A DNA stretch of 64,000 nt from Lentilactobacillus kisonensis DSM 19906 = JCM 15041 (GCF_001434135.1 NZ_AZEB01000003.1:62001-126000); one strand, 5' to 3'; shown: positions 10,198-19,983, counted from the first letter of the stretch. Numbers and translations: made by a program. Notes: generated by a model from the sequence alone, not told the origin.

Positions 10198-11461
10198 CTA
10201 CTTAACTTTCTTAATCATCATAATTAGTAAGCCACCGACAACACAGATAGCGGTTTCAACTGGGAACATTGCGCGATACCCCATTGAAGAAATAACGGCT
10301 GCAGCAATTAGTGGTCCAAAGACCTGTCCAAGCGTATTTGCCATATTAATAATCCCTAAATCTTTGGCAGCGGTTTCAGGATTAGGCAAAACAGCAACGT
10401 TTAAAGCTTGGTCAACCGCGTTGTAAGCACCCATTCCAATTCCGGCGATAACCGCGTATGCGAACATCGTCCATGGCTTGGCACTCAAGAATGGGAAGAA
10501 TGCACCGACTTCCCAGCAAAATCGTTGTAAGTGCAACGGGCGCCTTTAATCGATGCATGTGATCAGCAATTGGGCCCGCTAATGCGGTAAAGATAATCCC
10601 AGTTACCATCAAGATGGCTGACATCGTCGCAATTGATGAAGACGTAGCGCCTTTACTTAATTTCATGTAATCAGTAAAAATATAGAGCTGATAACCAACA
10701 ATGACATACTGACCAGTAACCATCATCAACTTCCCAATTAGTGCCAGATAATAATCCTTGGCACCCTTGGTCGGAAACATGAAGTTCTGTTTAATAGTTG
10801 CCGCATCAAATTTTGCTTTAGGCTGATCTAAATTCGATGGCTCCTTTGCCAGGTACGCAGACAGTAGCCCACCAACAAAGGCAAAGGTTGCGAGGATCTG
10901 CATCCCAGTCGAAATTGCGCTTGGACCAATGAACTGTGATGCAATAATGCCTGAACCATAGTTACCAAAGGCCATCCCCATTCCATAAAATGAAGAAATC
11001 GTCCCTCGCCATTTTGGTGCAACCCGGTCTGATATTTGGGCAATCATTGGCGCAACAACGGCATTCAAAACAGCTTGATAAACACCCCAAATGACGAGCA
11101 GCACCGTCACACTCTTCGCCATTGAGAGGCCAACCATACAAATGGCCGATAAAATTGAATTAATCACAATCCAAGGTGTTCGTTTACCGTGTTTTGTTCG
11201 CGTAACATCTGAAAATGCGCCGGCAATGATATTTGCAATGGTTGCAACCGTCATGGCAATTGCTGATGCTGCGGCAACCAACCCAACTTTATCGGCCGGT
11301 GCCAGTTGACCAATCTTAGCCGGTAACAAGGTTGCTGAAACGCCCACATAAGGTCCCAACCAACAGGCAGGTCCAATAACTAGCGCAAAGCCTAATCGGA
11401 TTGGCCTTTTCGGCTGCTGTTCATCCGTAATACCAATTTGTACTTGGCTTTCTTCTGACAT
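10198..11461 (-). pseudogene. MFS transporter broken by a single-base frameshift
   Basis: Two overlapping minus-strand frames (10412-11461 and 10198-10536) together encode one 12-helix MFS protein of about 420 residues. The N-terminal part includes DVTRTKHGKRTPW and runs through about helix 10. The second frame supplies the last helices (MFAYAVIAGIGMGAYNAV onwards). Dropping one base of the TT pair at 10510-10511 joins LTTILLG to VGAFFPFLSAKPW without a gap. The gene follows the GH43 xylosidase by 38 nt, so it was probably the pentoside transporter of that operon. It is either a true pseudogene or a sequencing error. Confidence 0.8.
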
Positions 11462-11499
11462 AATTATTCCGTCCTTTCAATATCGCTCATTAAATAACG

Positions 11500-13152
11500 T
11501 CACTTTTTAGGGGTAATTTTGAAATTCTTAAAGTCAGCAAATGATTGCCGCCGATAAGCATCCCAAGCCCCAATTCCACCCATTAACCCGGTAAAGCCAC
11601 CGGTTTGTTCATCTGACATGAATGAAATATCAATTTTTGGCCCAAGCTTCTGCCAGTCATCACTGGATCCCTTTCGCCAATAGAATTGGGCATCACCATA
11701 TTCAATATCAGCTTGGAGTTGTGCGTGACCGTCAGGTAAACTTACCCGGTCTAAAATATATTCATCTTTATTACCTTTTTCGCCCTTCATAATTGCTAAC
11801 GCGGTGCCGTTTAAGGTTTCAGAATGGTAAATTCTAGCAAACAGCCAGTTACTATTGTCGTAATATAGTACCAGCCCAGCAGACTGCGAATAATGGATTG
11901 GATTAAACTGTAATTCTGTTGATACAAGTGTTCTAAATGAGTCGACTCGAGAAGCTAACAAGGACACCTCAAATTGTGAAAAGAATGACTGACGACCATA
12001 GATTCTCAAGTTTCCGGGATTATTTTTTGCAGTGCACCAGTCCTCGGTTCTTGGCCCATATGGACTCATCAAGTGTTTATCGATAGAACCCTTACTGAAA
12101 TCAGCGTTAACGCCAACCGCTTGGGGGGCTTCAGACACTTTGACATCCTTCATTCCTTCGGTCGTTGGTTGTGCTAGCGTGCCTCCCGCCTTCATATGAA
12201 GCCAGCCGTCCTTTGTCCATACCACCTTTTGAATTGACGTTTCTCGCCCTAACGTACAGTTAGTTGTTCCTGGCAAAGGACGAGCAGAAAGATGAACCAC
12301 GTACCATTCATCAGTAGCTGTATGAACTAACGAACCATGACCACACTTTTGCAAGGACGCTTTGGGATTATACAAATCGATTCTCAAGGAATCTGGATCA
12401 CCTCGCCGGAAATAGCGGTATGGTGTGGAAGTAATGATTGGGTTTTGAGGATCGGATTCGTAAGGGCCTTCAATCTTCTTTGACCGCTGCACGACAACGC
12501 CGTGCCCATACCCTGTACCGCCTTCAGCCGTCATCAAATAATAATAACCATTATGCTTGTAAATATGCGGCGCTTCCAGACAACCACGATCCGTGCCACC
12601 ACGGCTAATTCGTTTAGTTGGTCCCACTAATTTGCCTTGTTCTGGATCAAATTGTTCCAAAACGATTGCCCCTGGATGTTGATATCCCTTGCGAGTATCC
12701 CATTCCAAGGTCACAGCCCAGTGCTTACCGTCGTCATCATGAAACAGTGAGCAGTCAAATCCAATTGAATTGAGATAGATCGGCTTTGACCATGGTCCAT
12801 TGATTGAATCAGACCAAACTGCATAGTTGTCTTGGTCAAATAGATTGCCATTCATGTTATGCATTTGACACATCACGATCCAAAATTTTCCGGTTTTTTT
12901 GTCGAAGGATAAATCAGGTGCCCAAATACCAGCAGGCGTATCCGTTCCAGCAAGGTGCAGAAACTCAGGATCATTAAATACATATGATTGCAGATCCCAA
13001 TGAGCTAAATCCTTAGAGTGAAATATTTGAATACCCGGATACCAGTTGAAAGTAGAGGTAGCGAGATAATAATCATCCTCATGACCCAAGACAGCCGGAT
13101 CAGGAGTAAACCCTGGCAAGATTGGATTCTTAATTGTTGAAAATTCTGTCAT
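11500..13152 (-). CDS. GH43 beta-xylosidase/arabinofuranosidase (subfamily 11-like)
   Basis: A 550-residue cytoplasmic enzyme that releases xylose or arabinose from short xylo-oligosaccharides. It has an N-terminal five-bladed beta-propeller and a C-terminal beta-sandwich. The three acidic residues are Asp18 in PGFTPDPAV, Asp133 in GFDCSLFHDD and Glu193 in CLEAPHIYK. There is no signal peptide. It heads an operon with the frameshifted MFS gene, and a LacI regulator is divergent. A cre-like site and a perfect LacI-type palindrome lie in the promoter region. A second GH43 of the same architecture is at 57227. Confidence 0.92.
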   Translation of the reverse strand: MTEFSTIKNPILPGFTPDPAVLGHEDDYYLATSTFNWYPGIQIFHSKDLAHWDLQSYVFNDPEFLHLAGTDTPAGIWAPDLSFDKKTGKFWIVMCQMHNMNGNLFDQDNYAVWSDSINGPWSKPIYLNSIGFDCSLFHDDDGKHWAVTLEWDTRKGYQHPGAIVLEQFDPEQGKLVGPTKRISRGGTDRGCLEAPHIYKHNGYYYLMTAEGGTGYGHGVVVQRSKKIEGPYESDPQNPIITSTPYRYFRRGDPDSLRIDLYNPKASLQKCGHGSLVHTATDEWYVVHLSARPLPGTTNCTLGRETSIQKVVWTKDGWLHMKAGGTLAQPTTEGMKDVKVSEAPQAVGVNADFSKGSIDKHLMSPYGPRTEDWCTAKNNPGNLRIYGRQSFFSQFEVSLLASRVDSFRTLVSTELQFNPIHYSQSAGLVLYYDNSNWLFARIYHSETLNGTALAIMKGEKGNKDEYILDRVSLPDGHAQLQADIEYGDAQFYWRKGSSDDWQKLGPKIDISFMSDEQTGGFTGLMGGIGAWDAYRRQSFADFKNFKITPKK

Positions 13153-13179
13153 AATGTTCCCCTTTCAAAGTCACTTTTT

Positions 13180-13193
13180 TGATAGCGCTATCA
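13180..13193. promoter_or_regulatory. LacI-type operator before the GH43 gene
   Basis: TGATAGCGCTATCA is a perfect 14-bp palindrome with the central CG typical of LacI-family sites. It lies 28 bp before the start codon. One mismatch from cre, so CcpA is the alternative reader. Confidence 0.6.
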
Positions 13194-13284
13194 TGGTTAA
13201 AATTTAGTCGCTTTTCGAAGCTAACACAATATTCTACTGGACGGATGGCTGAATAATTATTATGCTTTAGATAAATCAGTTTAA

Positions 13285-13298
13285 TGAAAGCGCTGTCC
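13285..13298 (+). promoter_or_regulatory. cre-like site between GH43 and LacI genes
   Basis: TGAAAGCGCTGTCC matches 13 of 14 positions of the cre consensus and is placed to act on either divergent promoter. Confidence 0.5.
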
Positions 13299-13373
13299 TT
13301 AAAGGCGATTAGCACTTTTTGAAAACTTGTAATAATGCTAAAAGGATACTGGTAAACATTGGTAAACGTTTTT

Positions 13374-13492
13374 AGGACAGCTACTCCAAGTAGAAACTTC
13401 CGTATGAGCACCCCAACCAAAAATTCCAAAACCGGGAATTTCTGGCTGGGGAGACTTATATTCCAGTTTCTAACCGCTTGGATCCGCTCACT
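13374..13492 (+). repeat. Palindromic repeat, copy before LacI gene
   Basis: A 119-bp full copy. The basal helix is CCAAG/CTTGG instead of the common AAAGC/GCTTT, a compensated change. It ends 22 nt before the LacI ATG. TTTTTAGGA occurs on both sides. Confidence 0.9.
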
Positions 13493-13514
13493 TTATTTTT
13501 TAGGAGAAATTTTA

Positions 13515-14531
13515 ATGAGTACAATTAGAGAAATTGCTAAAATCGCAGGGGTTTCACCCAGTTTGGTTTCTAGAATTATTAATAACGATCCATCACTTAG
13601 AGTGAGTGACCAAACCCGACGGACCGTCAAACAAGTTATTAGCCAAACAAATTACGTCGTCAAACATGGCTCAAGAAACGAAATCATTATTTTAATGGCA
13701 ATCAGTCAACAGCGTCAGAGTCAAGACCTTTATTTTTCTAATCTACATAACGACATCCTGTATCACTGTAAAAACAATAATTTAAAAGTCCTAAAAACGA
13801 TTTGGCTCCCCGATAAAGATCAAATTGCTAACCTGGATAAAGTCAGCGGCGTTATGGTTGTTGGCCCATTTACCGCATCAACAATTGTTAAAATAAAACA
13901 AGTTGCACGATCATTTGTTTTGGTAGATGATAATACTAGTGTTCCCAATATCAATCAGGTTAAAAGTAATTTTGATACAATTACCAACACGATTCTGAAT
14001 GGTTTCTGGCATCGATCTCGAGAAAAAATTGCTTTTATTGGCGGTTCAATTATTCGCATAAGTGGCGCCGGCAAAAATTGGGGCAATTTAATCGACATTC
14101 GCCTGGCGACCTACTATGAATGGATCAGAAAGCATTCATTTGCGCCTGATATCCTCAATGTCGGTCTTACCATTGCTGACGGGCAAAAAGCTGCTACTCA
14201 ATTATTGGCAAGAAAAAAAGAGAACCCCTATGCATTTCCAAATGCAATAGTTGCTCTCAATGATATGATTGCTAGGGGTCTAGTTGATGAACTGACGGAA
14301 AGTGGAATCAGGATTCCAGAAGACGTCAGCCTCGTTGGCTTTGATGACTTGTCGATCACGCGAATAAGGAAACCAACGATCACTTCTGTGAATATTCCAA
14401 CTAATGGCATCGCCAATGCTGCAGTGAGGTTACTTAGAGATCAATTAAATAAATCCATTTTTGGCAATAATATTATTACCGTTCCCGGGAAGCTCATCTA
14501 TCGAGATAGTTTCCCAGAAAAGGTTAATTAA
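13515..14531 (+). CDS. LacI-family repressor of the GH43 operon
   Basis: A 338-residue DNA-binding regulator. The N-terminal helix-turn-helix is TIREIAKIAGVSPSLVSRI. The type-1 periplasmic-binding-like effector domain follows, with the C-terminal VGFDDLSITR signature. AGGAG lies 8 nt before ATG 13515. The frame is open further upstream only because the repeat copy is translatable. It is divergent from the GH43 xylosidase, so it most likely responds to a pentose or xyloside and binds the palindrome at 13180. Confidence 0.92.
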   Translation: MSTIREIAKIAGVSPSLVSRIINNDPSLRVSDQTRRTVKQVISQTNYVVKHGSRNEIIILMAISQQRQSQDLYFSNLHNDILYHCKNNNLKVLKTIWLPDKDQIANLDKVSGVMVVGPFTASTIVKIKQVARSFVLVDDNTSVPNINQVKSNFDTITNTILNGFWHRSREKIAFIGGSIIRISGAGKNWGNLIDIRLATYYEWIRKHSFAPDILNVGLTIADGQKAATQLLARKKENPYAFPNAIVALNDMIARGLVDELTESGIRIPEDVSLVGFDDLSITRIRKPTITSVNIPTNGIANAAVRLLRDQLNKSIFGNNIITVPGKLIYRDSFPEKVN

Positions 14532-14561
14532 TCAATCTGCTTACAAGGTGAAGGAGACAAC

Positions 14562-15245
14562 ATGATACTTGAACGTAATAACTTTCCAAACGTCAAACAA
14601 ATTGCTAAGGAACTGGACCGATCAGGTTTAAAGGACCAGCTTAAGGACTTCAAAAGCCTGATCGCCATTTACCAACTCCGCCACGCGGGTGCCAACGAGA
14701 TTGGTACCAAACTCGAAAACCTAGATGATGAATACTCCGTTAATTACGATCACAATCCGATCCATCACATGGAAGAACGCATGAAAAGCATTAATAGCCT
14801 CCTCAGAAAGCTCAAGAAAAAGGGCTATCCGATAACAATTGACAGTATCAGTAAAAACATCCATGACATTGCTGGCATTCGTGTGGTTACCAACTACATT
14901 GAGGATATTTACAAAGTTGAGGATGCATTGGTTCGCCAATCAGATATTACCCTTCTAAAACGCAAAGACTACATCAAAGAACCTAAGCCAAGCGGTTACC
15001 GTAGTTTGCATATTGTGGTTTCCGTTCCCGTTTTTCAATCAAACGGTGTCTTTGACGTACCCGTTGAAGTCCAAATTCGCACGATTGGTATGGATATGTG
15101 GGCCAGTTTGGAACACAAGTTGCGATACAAAACGGACGTACCAGCTGATAAAGTTGAAAAACACACCGCTAATTTACAAAAATATGCTGGCGATCTCTAT
15201 GATATTGAGACCCGGATGCAGGAGATCTTTAAGGATTTACAATAA
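14562..15245 (+). CDS. Small alarmone synthetase (ppGpp/pppGpp), YwaC/RelP type
   Basis: A 227-residue cytoplasmic enzyme that transfers pyrophosphate from ATP to GDP or GTP to make the stringent-response alarmone. Only the synthetase domain is present, with no HD hydrolase and no TGS/ACT. Family motifs are HNPIHHMEERMKS, IHDIAGIRVVTNYI with the ATP-site Arg, KPSGYRSLHIVV, and EVQIRT with the catalytic Glu. The order resembles Bacillus YwaC more than RelQ. It starts 30 nt after the LacI gene, probably by read-through from that promoter, and has its own AAGGAG. A bidirectional terminator follows. Confidence 0.92.
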   Translation: MILERNNFPNVKQIAKELDRSGLKDQLKDFKSLIAIYQLRHAGANEIGTKLENLDDEYSVNYDHNPIHHMEERMKSINSLLRKLKKKGYPITIDSISKNIHDIAGIRVVTNYIEDIYKVEDALVRQSDITLLKRKDYIKEPKPSGYRSLHIVVSVPVFQSNGVFDVPVEVQIRTIGMDMWASLEHKLRYKTDVPADKVEKHTANLQKYAGDLYDIETRMQEIFKDLQ

Positions 15246-15260
15246 TAACCCCTTTCAAAG

Positions 15261-15324
15261 AAAAACGCAGTAGCACCAAGCGGTCGGCTTTTTAAACCGA
15301 TTACTTGATGTTATTGCGTTTTTT
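15261..15324. terminator. Bidirectional terminator, synthetase / nadC
   Basis: aaaaacgca and tgcgttttt form the outer stem, with inner pairing cggt/accg. It overlaps the nadC stop codon. Confidence 0.7.
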
Positions 15325-16177
15325 AGCCACTCTTAACTCTCTTCACCGCGCCCTGCACTAAAAAACTAACGTCTAACGGCGAAACCGCGTTCGTCAAGTT
15401 CCCCATTGAAAGATAGTTCGCACCACACCCCTTAAAATTAGAAATCGTCTCTTCGGTAATGCCACCCGAAGCTTCAATTTTAATCGTATCAGGAACAAGC
15501 TGTTGCCATTTTTTGATGGTTTGCGGTGTTTGATTATCAAACATAATCACGTCCGCCTTAGCAGAAATGGCTTCTCGCAATTCGGTTTCCGTCTCAACTT
15601 CGACTTCAATCGGGGTAAGTGGGCCAACAGCTCGTTGGACACTTTTAACCGCCTGCGTCACCCCACCCGCTAACGCAATGTGATTATCTTTAAGCATCAC
15701 GCCACCGGTCAGGTCAAAGCGATGATTAACCCCACCGCCAACAGCAACTGCATACTTATCAAATAGACGCAATCCAGGAGCGGTTTTTCTCGTATCGGTT
15801 ATCTTGATAGTCGGATCATCGAGTTTCCGAATCACTTCGGCAGTCTTTGAAGCAATCCCACTCATCCGTTGCATCAAATTCAAAATCACCCGCTCACCAG
15901 TTAGCAGGGTTGCTGCCCTTCCTTCTACTTTGCCAATAACTGTTCCGGCAACGACCAATTCACCGTCCGCAACAATGGGTGTGTAAGTTGCATCTCCCAA
16001 TAAATCATAGGCGGCTTGAGGAATGGTTTGCCCACAAACGACGCCGGCTTGTTTCGCAATGAATGAGCCAGCAATCTGGTTTGAACCCGCCAAATACCTC
16101 ATGCTCACATCATCAAAATTAATATCTTCATTAAGAAATTCAGTTAGCTTTTCAACCAATAAAATATGGTTCACCAT
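15323..16177 (-). CDS. nadC: Nicotinate-nucleotide pyrophosphorylase (quinolinate phosphoribosyltransferase)
   Basis: Converts quinolinate and PRPP to nicotinate mononucleotide and CO2 for NAD synthesis. The 284 residues have the N-terminal beta domain and the open barrel. Conserved segments are LLTGERVILNLMQRMSGIA, TDTRKTAPGLR, GGVNHRFDL and MLKDNHI. No nadA or nadB is near, so quinolinate would come from outside. The ATG follows directly after the TAA of the upstream transporter, and the Shine-Dalgarno sequence AAGGGGG lies inside that gene, so translation is coupled. Confidence 0.95.
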   Translation of the reverse strand: MVNHILLVEKLTEFLNEDINFDDVSMRYLAGSNQIAGSFIAKQAGVVCGQTIPQAAYDLLGDATYTPIVADGELVVAGTVIGKVEGRAATLLTGERVILNLMQRMSGIASKTAEVIRKLDDPTIKITDTRKTAPGLRLFDKYAVAVGGGVNHRFDLTGGVMLKDNHIALAGGVTQAVKSVQRAVGPLTPIEVEVETETELREAISAKADVIMFDNQTPQTIKKWQQLVPDTIKIEASGGITEETISNFKGCGANYLSMGNLTNAVSPLDVSFLVQGAVKRVKSG

Positions 16178-17362
16178 TTAAGCCCCCTTATGACGACTAG
16201 CGGCAGGGAGTGTCAGCACAGCCACTGCTCCAATAACCAGTGAAATCATGAAAATCACAAAGACAAAGTTGACACTACTGTGATGATCCATCAATATCCC
16301 GACCAACAATGGCCCGATGATGGCGCCAATTCGACCAATCCCCTGAGCGATCCCAGTCATTGTTCCTCGGATTTTACTTTCGTACAGGTCTGGAGTCAGT
16401 GCGATGATGGCTCCGTATGCGCCCAAATTGAAGAACGATAAGATACAACCGGCGGTAATAATCATCAAAGCGGTTGTGGACTGGCCAAACATGATGGCCC
16501 CGATAGCAGTCCCTGCCATGTAGATCGAAAAGACATACTTTACTTTGATCCGTTTTGCCAACCAAGCCGCACAGAAGTAACCGGGCAATTGGGCAACCAC
16601 GATAATCGTGGTATAACCAAAACTATTAACGATACCGTATCCCTTCGCTACCAAAATACTAGGCAGCCACATAAACATCCCATAATAGCTAAACATCACC
16701 ATAAACCAAGCCAACCACAGTGTCAGTGTCCAGGGCTTAAATTCAGATTTCAGCGTTGCTAACCACTCATTAGCCTGTTTAGGTGCTTGATGAATTTCAT
16801 GAATATGACGGCGAAGAACTAGGGCGAAGAAACCCGCCAACGCCGTTAAAATTAAGATCCCTCGCCAACCAATTACCGGTGTAAACAGTAACGATAAGAA
16901 CGATGCTACCAACCAGCCGACGGCCCAAAAGCTATCAGCCAAGATTAACATTTGCGACCGTTTGGTTCCCCGATACATATCAGCAATGTAAGTTGCCGCA
17001 ACTGGTAATTCACCACCCAGCCCCATGCCAACAACGAAACGAATTGCTAAGAAGACGTAGAAGCCAGGGGAAGCGGCCAATATTAAGTTTCCGATTGAAA
17101 ATGTTAACAGTGTTATGATCAACGTATTCTTTCGCCCAATTCGATCAGCTAGGCTGCCAAAATAAAAACCACCGCAGACCATCCCTACGGTACTGATTGA
17201 ACTAATCAAACCAGTTTGAGCATTCGTTAAGAGCCACTCTTTATGAACAATCGACATAATAAATGATAGCAAGCCCACATCCATCGCATCAAACATCCAT
17301 GCCGTTCCAATTATCAGAAATGTAAAGGATGTTGATTTTTGATTCACGTTATCCAATCCCAA
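16178..17362 (-). CDS. MFS transporter, NiaP/aromatic-acid symporter type
   Basis: A 394-residue, 12-helix membrane transporter. The motif DRIGRKN follows helix 2, and the first helices read AWMFDAMDVGLLSF, as in the aromatic acid:proton symporter and NiaP group (helix-1 D..D pattern). It is the first gene of an operon with nadC, with zero spacing. I therefore infer transport of niacin or quinolinate. The start is TTG 17362, 4 nt after AAAGGAG; a second TTG six bases on is the alternative. No NiaR site was recognised. Confidence 0.8.
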   Translation of the reverse strand: MGLDNVNQKSTSFTFLIIGTAWMFDAMDVGLLSFIMSIVHKEWLLTNAQTGLISSISTVGMVCGGFYFGSLADRIGRKNTLIITLLTFSIGNLILAASPGFYVFLAIRFVVGMGLGGELPVAATYIADMYRGTKRSQMLILADSFWAVGWLVASFLSLLFTPVIGWRGILILTALAGFFALVLRRHIHEIHQAPKQANEWLATLKSEFKPWTLTLWLAWFMVMFSYYGMFMWLPSILVAKGYGIVNSFGYTTIIVVAQLPGYFCAAWLAKRIKVKYVFSIYMAGTAIGAIMFGQSTTALMIITAGCILSFFNLGAYGAIIALTPDLYESKIRGTMTGIAQGIGRIGAIIGPLLVGILMDHHSSVNFVFVIFMISLVIGAVAVLTLPAASRHKGA

Positions 17363-17483
17363 AGAACTCCTTTCAGAGAATAAAAGTAATTGAGACTTTT
17401 ATTTGTGCAAAATTAAAGTAGAATCTACCTTAAACATGAGGATACACTCCTGACCTAAAAAGTACAAGTGACTTTTTTAATAA

Positions 17484-18677
17484 TTATACTGGTCTTCTAG
17501 GCACTAATCCTTCAGGCCCATGCATCTTGACACAAGCCGCAATGGCGCGCCAGCCACTCGTGTACCGTTGTGGTCGTTTACCTTCAGCGATCCGCCGAGC
17601 CTGCTGCTCACAATAGCTTGTCACCATTAATGATTGATACTTTTCATCTAAATGCCGACTCCCGGTTGTTAAGTTAACGCTTACTGGTTGATAGCGCTCG
17701 TTTAAAACTTGATCCGGTAAGTCAGAGATAATCGAAGCGGCCGTACAAATCCCAATCATATCCGCATCGTCGCGGCCTAAAGCCTCTTCCATCGTCGAGA
17801 TATTTCGGAAGCCACCGCTGAGGACAATTGGTACATTAACCAATTGCCGAATCATATGTGCATATCCTGAAAAACCAAGTTGAGAAGTTTCATAATCATC
17901 CCCTGCAATCTCAATTAGATTAATTCCAAGACCTGCCATTTTCTGGATAACCGCTGTCATCTCATCTTCCGTAAACCCACTCACGTTAATATCCGTTAAG
18001 CTTAGTTTTAAGCTGATCGCAAACCGGGAACCACAACTCTCCCGAATACCTTGGTAAATTTCAACTAGAAACCGCATTCGGTTTTCCAATGAACCGCCGT
18101 ATTGATCGGTTCGCTGGTTTGTGGTTTTAGATAGAAACTGGTTAATGAGATAGCCAAACGCCCCATGTAGCTGAACACCCGTAAAACCTGCTATTTGGGC
18201 AATTGCGGCCGTCTTAATATACTTGGTGACAAGTTGCTTAACTTCATAAGTCCGTAATTCTCGCGGCTCATTAAAATAACGGCCATTTACGCCAGTAATT
18301 TTTATTGGACTCGGCGCTACTGGCTGTTCAGAAAAGATCCGTGGCGATTGCCTACCAGGATGGTTAAGTTGCATCCATAACTGTGTGTGATTGATAGTTG
18401 CTGCCTCAGCCCACCTGCTCAGAATATCAAGGTTACGCCGATCTTCTACAACCACATTTCCAGGCTCAGCCATCGCTTGGTGATCAACCATCACGTTTCC
18501 AGTGACGATAACGCCCCAGCCGCCAAGCGCCCATCGATGATACAAATTGGCAATTAAATTAGTTGGCCGCCCATTTTCAAGCGCCATTGTTTCACTCATT
18601 GCGGACTTAAAAAACCGATTTTTAATCGTCAGATCACCTGGTAATGTTAGTGACTTAGAAACTTGTAAATAACTCAT
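17484..18677 (-). CDS. NADH:flavin oxidoreductase, old yellow enzyme family
   Basis: A 397-residue FMN-dependent TIM-barrel enoate reductase of the type without a fused iron-sulfur domain. Visible segments are NRFFKSAMSE near the N-terminus, QLNHPGRQS, the active-site region GVQLHGAFGYLINQFLS, NQRTDQYGGSLENR, and the FMN-phosphate loop region around GGFRN. I chose ATG 18677, preceded by AAGGGAG, because the 33 residues before it do not belong to the family. It may reduce activated double bonds of small enones. The natural substrate is unknown. Confidence 0.9.
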   Translation of the reverse strand: MSYLQVSKSLTLPGDLTIKNRFFKSAMSETMALENGRPTNLIANLYHRWALGGWGVIVTGNVMVDHQAMAEPGNVVVEDRRNLDILSRWAEAATINHTQLWMQLNHPGRQSPRIFSEQPVAPSPIKITGVNGRYFNEPRELRTYEVKQLVTKYIKTAAIAQIAGFTGVQLHGAFGYLINQFLSKTTNQRTDQYGGSLENRMRFLVEIYQGIRESCGSRFAISLKLSLTDINVSGFTEDEMTAVIQKMAGLGINLIEIAGDDYETSQLGFSGYAHMIRQLVNVPIVLSGGFRNISTMEEALGRDDADMIGICTAASIISDLPDQVLNERYQPVSVNLTTGSRHLDEKYQSLMVTSYCEQQARRIAEGKRPQRYTSGWRAIAACVKMHGPEGLVPRRPV

Positions 18678-18827
18678 CCTCCCTGCTCCCTTCCTAAAAC
18701 TTAATTTACCAATATTTGAATCAATATTAACCCGAAAAAACACCGTGGGCAATCTAAATTCACCGACGTGTTTCATTTACGAACTTGCTCATAATCGACT
18801 ACAATGTAGCCAGAGGTGATAAATTCA

Positions 18828-19688
18828 ATGGATAAACAATGGTTATCACAATTACCAATTTCAAATATTACGAATCTCGTTAGTGTGGGCGGTGGTGACG
18901 TTAACAACGCTTATCGACTTGAAGCCGGTGACGATACCTACTTTCTATTAACTCAGCCTCACCAACCAGCCACCTTTTATGCTGGTGAAATTGCGGGCTT
19001 AAAGGATTTTGAAAAAGATAACATTCTCGCTCCTAGAGTGCTTGGAAACGGCCAGATTGATGGTGATGCTTACTTATTGCTAAATTACCTAGAACAAGGA
19101 CAGGGCAGCCAGGCAGATCTTGGTGAGCTGGTCGCTAAATTACACCAGGTTCATTCTTCAAATGGTCAGTTTGGTTATGATCTTGACTATATTAGTAATG
19201 ATGAAAGTTTTGACAACAGTTGGACGAATTCTTGGTCCAATCTGTTTGTTAACCACCGGCTAGATAAATTACGGCAGATGCTTTTAGATAAGCACCTTTG
19301 GAACCAGCATGACGATGATAAATATCAACGTGTCCGAGTGGTTATTTTAAAAGCCCTCGCAAATCACCAAAGTGAACCCTCACTTTTACACGGTGATTTA
19401 TGGGGTGGCAACTACATGTTCCTGGCGGACGGTCAACCAGCTCTCATCGACCCGGCGGCCTTTTATGGTGACCGTGAATTCGATCTAGGCATTACAACGG
19501 TGTTTGGCGGTTTCGACAATGACTTCTACGCGGCATACAACGCGGCTTATCCACTAGATCCAGGTGCCAATCAGCGACTTAATTTTTATCGACTATACTA
19601 TTTGATGGTCCACACGAATAAATTCGGCACAATGTATAAAAGCAGCGCGGAGGTAGCAATGGATCGGATACTAGGTAACAAAGTGTGA
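18828..19688 (+). CDS. Fructosamine/ketosamine-3-kinase family protein
   Basis: A 286-residue aminoglycoside-phosphotransferase-fold kinase. The catalytic loop is LLHGDLWGGNYMF (Asp as base), and the metal-binding segment is DPAAFYGDREFDL. In this family the reaction phosphorylates ketoamines on glycated proteins or small molecules, so they can be de-glycated. The ATG at 18828 has GAGGTG 9 nt upstream; GTG 18816 falls inside that site. The gene stands alone, divergent from the old-yellow-enzyme gene. Confidence 0.87.
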   Translation: MDKQWLSQLPISNITNLVSVGGGDVNNAYRLEAGDDTYFLLTQPHQPATFYAGEIAGLKDFEKDNILAPRVLGNGQIDGDAYLLLNYLEQGQGSQADLGELVAKLHQVHSSNGQFGYDLDYISNDESFDNSWTNSWSNLFVNHRLDKLRQMLLDKHLWNQHDDDKYQRVRVVILKALANHQSEPSLLHGDLWGGNYMFLADGQPALIDPAAFYGDREFDLGITTVFGGFDNDFYAAYNAAYPLDPGANQRLNFYRLYYLMVHTNKFGTMYKSSAEVAMDRILGNKV

Positions 19689-19691
19689 CAA

Positions 19692-19783
19692 GACCCGAAT
19701 GACACGGTTTCTAAGACGCTTTTGGGTTGAAACCCCGAGCTTGGATTTAAACCCAAAATGGCTTAGAAGTTAGTGTCAGAGTC
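19692..19783. repeat. Long bulged hairpin, single copy
   Basis: Nested arms tgacac/gtgtca, tttctaag/cttagaa and ttttgggtt/aacccaaaa enclose a loop near 19730. It has the same overall design as the repeat family elsewhere in the window, but different sequence. No T run follows. Confidence 0.6.
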
Positions 19784-19873
19784 GTCGGAACACATTTAAA
19801 GCAGGGTGTGATACCAAGGGATTAGCAATCTGCATGTAAGTTGCCCACCACTAATAACATTATTTAACAGCAA

Positions 19874-19930
19874 AGTCATAGGTTTTTCTTTCCAAAATCA
19901 TCTTTAGTTTTGGAAAGAGCAACTTATGAC
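19874..19930 (+). terminator. Hairpin upstream of the response-regulator gene
   Basis: tttccaaaa/ttttggaaa with the outer pair gtcata/tatgac. It could terminate the upstream kinase gene. The T tract is weak. Confidence 0.4.
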
Positions 19931-19971
19931 TTATTTATCAATTGGATAAATTTCTTTAACAATAATCTGAT

Positions 19972-19983
19972 AAATTCTCAGAA
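19972..19983 (-). promoter_or_regulatory. Possible response-regulator site 1
   Basis: TTCTGAGAATTT on the minus strand. The identical 12-mer lies at 22208 before the PAP2 gene, also flanking this two-component system. Confidence 0.35.
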
